Position numbers and translations under genes: made by a program
Notes under the pieces: generated by a model
Database searches by the model: none
What the model was told of the DNA's origin: nothing
The model's input: only the letters and a program-made list of their open reading frames with translations
Source: Panicum virgatum
Taxonomy: Eukaryota > Streptophyta > Magnoliopsida > Poales > Poaceae
DNA length: 64,000 nucleotides
Direction of reading: 5' to 3'
NCBI RefSeq assembly: GCF_016808335.1
Contig: NC_053141.1
Span: forward strand, 7,616,797-7,680,796
Part shown: positions 57,601-64,000 of the stretch, piece by piece
How the letters are laid out: each line of letters opens with the position of its first letter
How positions within the stretch are numbered: position 1 is the stretch's first letter

Positions 57601-60600
57601 GACATCAAGTGTCAACTGGGTTGTTCCCGGGTAAGGATCAATTTAAGTGGGGTAGAATTTCTAGCCGATCTAGTAGTACTTAAGTCTAAAGGAATATATG
57701 TGATCCTTGGAATGGACTGGTTAAGCCTACACAATGGTCTCATAGATTGTGCTGACAAGGTAGTACACCTAACCAACTCAGATGGGATACAAGTGACCTG
57801 CCATACTCAGACCCCGATGTTTTCCCCGATGAACTCCTGGAATGCCACCAGACCGGGACATAGAGTTCTCCCTTGACCTTGTCCCAGGGACCTCTCCCAT
57901 AGCCAAGAGACCCTATAGGATGGCAGCCCCAGAACTAGCAGAGCTGAAGAAACAACTAGAAGAGTTACAACAAAGTGGTTTTATCAGACCTAGTTCATCT
58001 CCATGGGGAGCCCCAGTTCTGTTTGTCAAGAAAAAGGATGGAAGTATGAGGATGTGTGTGGATTATCGCGCACTGAATGAGGTCACCATAAAAAATAAGT
58101 AGCCTCTCCCCAGAATTGATGATCTCTTCGATCAGCTAAAAGGAGCCAAGTACTTCTCCAAGATTGATCTGAGATCAGGATATCACCAGCTCAAGGTTAA
58201 GGAAAGTGACATCCCAAAGACAGCTTTTGTCACCCGTTACGGGCAGTTTGAGTTTACCGTGATGTCTTTTGGACTCACGAATGCACCTGCTTATTTCATG
58301 AATCTCATGAACAAGGTGTTTATGGATGAGTTAGATAAGTTTGTTGTAGTCTTTATCGACGACATACTTATCTACTCCCAGAGTTTCCAGGAACACGCGC
58401 AACATCTGTGGATAGTTCTGGAAAAGTTAAGAGCGCACAAACTCTATGCAAAATTCAGCAAGTGTGAATTTTAGCTAGAGAAAGTGGCTTTCTTTGATCA
58501 TATTCTAACCGCAGAAGGAGTAACAGTCGACCCTAAGAAAGTCGAAGCGGTTTCCAATTGGCAGCAACCAACTAATGCTAGTTAAATCAGAAGCTTTCTT
58601 GGATTAGCTGGGTATTATCGGAGATTTATTGAAGGATTCTCCAAGATAGCCCGGCCCATGACAGAGCTGCTTAAGAAGGAAAAGAAGTTTGTTTGGACAG
58701 AGTCCTGCAAAAGGAGTTTTCAGGAATTGAAGAAAAGATTGACAACTGCTCCAGTACTAGCCCTACCAGATATCCACCGGGACTTTGTCATCTATTGTGA
58801 CACATCCTGCCAAGGGTTAGGATATGTCCTCATGCAAGACGGGAAGGTAGTAGCTTATGCCTCCCGACAGCTCAGGCCTCATGAGCAGAATTACCCAACA
58901 CATGATCTAGAGTTTGTAGCCATAGTGCGTGCCCTTAAGATTTTGAGACATTACTTGATTGGAAATAAGTGTGAGATTTACACCAACCATAAGAGTTTGA
59001 AGTATATCTTCACCCAGCCGGATTTGAACTTAAGGCAAAGAAGATGGTTGGAATTGGTTAAGGATTATAATTTGGAAATCCATTACCACCCCGGGAAAGC
59101 TAACGTGGTAGCCGATGCCTTAAGTCGGAAACCTTATGGACCCAAGGATGCCCATCTGCAAGAAGAAATGGGACGATTGAATGTGCACATTGTCCCTCGA
59201 GGCTCCAGCCACAAGCTGAGTATCCAACCTACCCTGGAGGACAGAATCAGAAAGGCCCAAGGGTTGGACAAGGGTTTAATGAGAATCCGCAAACATACTG
59301 GAAAAAACAAAGCACCGGATTTTCGAGTGGACGAAAAGGAAACCTTGTGGTACAAGGATAGAATTTGTGTGCTCAAGGAAGGGGACTTCCGGCAAGTGAT
59401 CATGGACGAGGCTCATAACTCAGTATATTCCATTCACCCAGGGTCCACCAAAATATATTTGGATTTAAAACAAAAGTACTAGTGGAATGGAATGAAGTCA
59501 GACATTGCCCAGTTCATGGCCCATTGCAACCCATGTCAAAGGATCAAGGCTGAGCATCAGAAGCCAACAGGATTACTACAACCCCTACCTATCCCAGTTT
59601 GGAAATGGGACGAGATAGGAATGGATTTTGTGGTAGGATTGCCCAAAACCCAGAAAGGTTATGACTCCATTTAGGTATTAGTGGACCGGCTCACCAAGGT
59701 CGCTCACTTCCTACCCGTACGGACCAACTATGGAGGAGAAAAGCTAGCCCAGCTTTATGTTGATAATATAGTAAAGCTGCATGGTGTGCCTAGCAGAATC
59801 ATTTCAGATCGAGGGACCTAGTTCACCTCCAAGTTTTGGAAAAGTCTGCACAAGGCCATGGGGACCAAATTGGATTTTAGTTCGGCCTATCACCCGCATA
59901 CTGATGGACAGACTGAGAGGGTAAACCAAATTATGGAGGATATATTAAGGGTATGTGTCCTGACTTATAGTAAAGATTGGGAACAGAGTTTGCCCTATGC
60001 AAAGTTCTCATACAACAACAGTTATCATGCAAGCTTAGACATGTCGCCATTTGAGGCTCTCTATGGGAGAAAGTACAGAACCCCTCTGATGTGGTCAGAA
60101 GTAGGAGAGCGTTCATTAGTTGGACCAGCCCTCATAAAGGAAGCAGAAGAAAGAGTAACAAAAATCCGCGAAAAGTTGAAAGCAGCCCAGTGCAGGCAGA
60201 AGAGCTACGCGGACAAGAAGAGACGAGAAATAAGTTTCAATCCAAGAGACTTCGTCTACCTCAAGGTTTCACATATTCACAGGATCCGAAGGTTTCAAGT
60301 ACATGGAAAGTTAGCCACCTGGAACATTGGACCGTACCAAGTACTAAAGAAAGTCGGAAAAGTGGCCTACCGACTTTAACTACCAGAAGGAATGTCAGAC
60401 ATACACCCAGTGTTTCATGTCTCACAACTAAGAAGGTGCTTGAGGGTACCCGAGGTAGAACATGTGCCAGTAAAGGCAATAGATTTGCAGCCCGACCTGC
60501 GATACCAGGAGATACCGGTCAAAATTTTGAACACTGTCACAAAAAGAACAAGGAACTCAGAAGTACAGATTTGCAGAGTGCAATGGAGCAGACACGGACT

Positions 60601-60720
60601 AGAGGAAGCCACGTGGGAACGCGAAGATGCCCTGAAGAAGGAGTTTCCCCATCTCTTTAGAAACCAGCCGAATCTTGAGGATGAGATTCATTTTAAGTGG
60701 GGTAGGTTTGTAACATCCTA
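57600..60720 (+). pseudogene. Chromovirus pol: RT, RNase H, integrase, chromodomain, broken
   Basis: The protease tail (about 57600-57830, ILGMDWL) is offset by one frame; from 57842 a single frame runs to 60720. Reverse transcriptase lies at about 57950-58480, with catalytic FIDD at 58352-58363. RNase H is at about 58780-59130 (YCDTS; ending ADALSRK). The integrase HHCC finger spans 59410-59540, the D,D35,E core about 59620-59950 (final Glu in DGQTER), and the C-terminal chromodomain about 60495-60660 (VQWSRHGLEEATWE). Stops lie at 58100, 58472, 58583, 59480, 59672, 59819 and 60377. The domain order defines Ty3/gypsy; the chromodomain and Gag type indicate the Tekay/Del lineage. Confidence 0.92.
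60695..60708 (+). promoter_or_regulatory. Polypurine tract
   Basis: AAGTGGGGTAGGTT immediately precedes the 3' LTR, the expected primer position for plus-strand synthesis. Confidence 0.8.
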
Positions 60721-63700
60721 AAAAAATTCACCAAAACAAATCACTCGCTAAATATAATTTTCAAAACTTTTTCGTCGCTGAGCTCGAATCGTTTCAGAAT
60801 CTTTTTCCGTCCAAGCTCCAAATCTCCCAAAATTTTTCCCGGTGTTTCGCCGCCCAACACCGAAATCAATCGCTGTCACTTCTCTTTCTTTTCCTTGTCC
60901 CGCGCGTTGCGCTGCGTGTCGCCCGACCGCCGCGCGTGCTCGATCAACCCCGCGGTCACCGCCACGCATGGTCGATCGTCTCCGCGAATCCCGCCGACAG
61001 CCGCTCTCTCGCTCTCTTTTTCCTCCCTCTCTTCTTTTTCTTCTTCTTCTCTTTCCCTTTTTCTTTTTCTTCTTTTCTTTTTCATCCTCCATCTCCTTTC
61101 TTCTTCCTTCTCTTTCCTCCTTCCTGCTTCCTGTCCACTCGCACGCGTGCCCCTGCTCCCACGTGAACCACGCGCCCAGATGCTCGTCGCGCCGCCCGTC
61201 GTCAAGCACAGCGCCGCCTCCCCCTCTTGCACCTGCCCGAGCCGTCCCATCACCCTGTGCTGCCTCGCCGCTCGAGCCGCCGCTCCGCGACGCTCCGAAC
61301 GCCATTAATGGCCGCGAGCTGCCCCGCCGGCCGCCCGACGCACCCCGTCCTCCCCACCGCCTTACCCCGCCTAGAAATAGGCTCCTCGCGCAGCCCCGAC
61401 CGCCATCACCGCCCTCGCCACCGCGTGCCCCTCTCCTAGCCCGCAGCGCCGCCGCCACGCACGCCTCCGCTCGCCGCTGCAGGCCACCGTCGCGCCGCCT
61501 CCTCGCTCCATCCCAGCCCAAGGTGAGAAGGGCAATAGAATGCCCTTGCTCCCCTCGTCGTTTTCCCCCTAGCCCTAGCCGCCGCCGGGCCCCGCAGCAC
61601 CGCCGCCACACACGCCGGCCGCCGGCCGCCGCCCGCCGGCCGCCGCCCGCCACCGTGGCGCCGCCTCTACAGGCTGCCACCACCCAAATTGAGGAGGGGA
61701 ATCGATCCCCCGTGTCGCCCTCCCCCTTTTCCCCCTCCTCCCGGCCGCTGCCGTGTCCAGGGCCGCCGGTAGGAGCCGGCGCCGGTGCCCAGGAGCCCCC
61801 TCCTCTGTTCCCCACGGGAAGGAGGAAGAAGAAGGGCATATTTGCCCAAAATCCCCTCCCTCCCTTTCTATTCTATTAAGAGCCCCCTCTCTCTCTATTT
61901 CCTTTTAAAAGAAACCCCCTCCATCTTTAATTATTCCAAATCAACCCTTCCACCATTCAAGATAATTACCAATCGGTCCCTGCACATTTCCAGAGTAGCT
62001 TGGATGTTTTCCAAAATTATAATCATGTCCTTTCACTCTCAAAACTAATTACAAATAAGCCCCTAGATCCTTATTTAACCCTAAACGCCTCCCCGACCTA
62101 TCATTTCATGCACAAAAAATTCTCCAATCACCCCGAAACTTTACCACGTCATTTCTAATATATTTTCAGCCGTACCATTAGAAAATCTCCCAAAAATATT
62201 ATTCCCATATCCATATATTAACCTTCTCCGATTCGAGCTCAACGATAAAACATTTATTTCTTTTTGTTTATTGTGTGTTTGTTTGTGTGTGCCGTAGATA
62301 CCGATGCGAATGAGGGAGAACCCGTCAAGGAGTTCGCCAAGCAGTATCGCGAGCCGGAGCCTGAAGAACCGTACTGCGAGCAAGAACTCCCGGAAGGCTT
62401 CGAAGACGGCAAGTTCAATCTCATCCTTTGATTACATATTTAACCCAGTTTTATAAACACAACCTATCGGCTATTTTACATACTTGCATATGTTTTGATT
62501 GCTAAAAACATAGTTGGATAGCCACCCCTTGATTTGTTATAACCATTCCTTGACCACCTAGATTAATATCTAAATACGAGTTAATCTATTTGGATGTTAA
62601 TCGCTGCTAGAATGCCACTTAGGATCTTGTGCTCATTTTAATTACACTAAAAAATGGTTACAACCTGTTTTATAAAAAGGAAAATGTGTGAGTTTTGTGA
62701 AAGGTAAGTGGGTTATAAAAGAATAGAATTGTTAAGATGGGATGGGTGGATGGCATTTCTGTGTGAACTGTCATATAGGAGGCTCGTACCTTTATGGTTG
62801 AGCAAGAAGGTTGGGAGATATCAATCCCGTCATAATTAAGGACCGAGTTGATGTGTCATCTTGCCTAACTCAACTATCGTGCAAACCACTTGACCATTGT
62901 GTGTGGCAACGGCTTAGCATAAACCCCACTAGTTAGTCTGATAGCTATCAGTAGAGCTGAGAGCAACGGGTGACCAAGGAGAAGGGATAAGGTCGTGGTG
63001 ACTTATGCCCCGGTTAAACCTCAGTAAAGGTCAATGGCCGCTTGGTGAAGTCCGTGTTGGTTAGTTAGGTCTAGCTAAGGTGGGTAATGACTTTGTTGGG
63101 ATCTACACCGACACTAAGGTGATCGTGCTGTGGTACCCCACTTGTGGGTAAAGTTGCACACCTCTGCAGAGTGTAAAACCTGTTCAAATAGCCGTGCCCA
63201 CGATATTGGGCGCGTTACGGTTTGGTCATACAACTAGACTTTTGGGAGGGATGTTTCCGTGGTGTGAGTTGTTTTGGGAAGGTGTCTGGCAGTTGTGCCG
63301 TGAGCTACTGCGGATGGGGAGTCCAGTATCAATAAAACTTGGATCCTTTGCGTAGGATCAACCCCACTCCTTATTCGGTTAAGTAAGAAACTGTTTTAAG
63401 AAAACTCTTTTCGAAAATAAACCCTTACATGTATAAAATCTAGCTTTACCGCAAATAACCCTCAGCCTTATCCTTGATTTATCCTGTGCATATCTGTGTT
63501 ACCCCCTCCGTGGATGGGGTTGAACTTGTTGAGTACTTTCGTACTCACCCGATATATATTTGTGGTTTTTCTTCAGAAGAAGATCCGGACTTCGTAATTG
63601 AAGACGTTGAGTAGAGGTTGCGTCCGCGCCCAACCTTGCCTGTGGTGTTGGCCCTCTGCAAGATGCTTTTGCTAGCGTATTACTCGGAGCCCGAGCTGGA

Positions 63701-63886
63701 AACCGTCTAGGTCGTGCTTTGGTGTATCACCGTAGCTGTTTTATTACTTATTATCGTTTGTATCGAGTGTCCGCCTCCTCGGAGGTTTGTACGGTGACTG
63801 AACCATCTGTTGAATAAATATGTTATCAGTCTCCTGAGAATAATATTTGTATCACATTTAGTCTCTATTTATGTGGGGACGCCTCA
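60709..63886 (+). repeat. 3' LTR of the chromovirus
   Basis: 3178 bp, TGTAACATCC to ACGCCTCA. The TATA box is altered to TAGAAATA (61372-61379). The 111-nt open segment is at 62298-62408. From about 120 bp after its start it is closer to the solo LTR in block 1 than the 5' LTR is. Confidence 0.95.
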
Positions 63887-63891
63887 GCTTC

Positions 63892-64000
63892 GCAATGCAA
63901 CCACAGTTGAGGCAGTCGTCTGCTAGATTGCACTGTTTGAAGCCTTCTCCTCCTCCAGACCCGTAACGAGAACATGATGCTTGCTTTTGTTTTGTGCCCG
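63892..64000. other. Right flank of the chromovirus, start of the expected next P450 unit
   Basis: Matches 11104-11212 nearly base for base. No gene lies within the window part. Confidence 0.7.

Larger units (their letters stand above)
50871..63886 (+). mobile_element. Complete Tekay/Del-type chromovirus (Ty3/gypsy), 13.0 kb
   Basis: LTRs at 50871-54001 and 60709-63886, 5-bp target duplications GCTTC at 50866-50870 and 63887-63891, a primer site complementary to initiator tRNA-Met, and a purine-rich tract. The internal order is two accessory ORFs, Gag, protease, RT, RNase H, integrase and chromodomain, which defines a Ty3 chromovirus. The LTRs differ visibly (about one base in twenty in the first 165), so it is not recent. 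Many in-frame stops make it incapable of moving by itself. Its insertion predates the duplication because the same target holds the solo LTR in block 1. Confidence 0.95.
42329..64000. repeat. Large duplication block 2 (paired with block 1)
   Basis: Position 42329 corresponds to position 1, and colinearity continues to the window end, where 63887-64000 matches 11099-11210. Lineage-specific differences are the solo LTR at 42685-44108, absence of the second Stowaway, a shortened TIR element and retention of the complete chromovirus. Confidence 0.9.

Overview
The window is nuclear DNA from a plant, most likely a panicoid grass (inference). The reasons are GC-rich, one-intron A-type cytochrome P450 genes and a dense mix of grass-type transposons: a chromovirus with very long LTRs, a CACTA element, a Mutator-like element, and Stowaway and Tourist MITEs. 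Nothing prokaryotic is present. The only genes that look intact and host-derived are three nearly identical P450 genes, all on the minus strand, at 3079-4704 (A), 11802-13427 (B) and 45930-47555 (C). Each has two exons, a 93-bp phase-0 intron and 510 codons. A and C differ by one residue (L38Q). B differs from both by S232R.

Layout. Positions 1 to about 11,700 (block 1) and 42,329 to 64,000 (block 2) are copies of one large duplication. Each holds a gene remnant of unknown function, a TIR transposon, a Stowaway MITE, a P450 gene, about 3 kb of AT-rich upstream flank and then a chromovirus insertion in the same GCTTC target. In block 1 that insertion is a 3.2-kb solo LTR (7932-11098). In block 2 it is a complete 13.0-kb element (50871-63886). 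P450-B follows the solo LTR, and the sequence right of the complete element is the same B-type 3' flank, so a fourth P450 copy is expected just beyond position 64,000.

Unit B (11.1-32.4 kb) is split by a 16.3-kb CACTA transposon (14483-30821). It carries a broken TNP2-type transposase, a broken TNP1/Ulp1-protease-like gene, a plus-strand gene with a coiled coil and a SUMO-interaction-like motif, and two nested solo LTRs. Next comes a Mutator-like element (32801-36769) with long TIRs and two convergent genes. Then come an inverted gene remnant (37.8-38.7 kb) and a retroelement-like stretch with about 22 copies of a 106-bp minisatellite (39.6-41.9 kb).

How the parts work together. The P450s probably hydroxylate or otherwise oxidise a small specialised metabolite; no partner biosynthetic gene is visible. 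The transposons give a relative order of events: the chromovirus and the first Stowaway came before the block duplication, while the second Stowaway (block 1), the solo LTR at 42685 (block 2) and the LTR recombination in block 1 came after it. The most unusual content is inside the chromovirus. It has two paralogous extra ORFs between the primer site and gag. Each of its three ORFs starts directly after a splice-acceptor-like AG. Its LTR contains an open, apparently spliced acidic exon.
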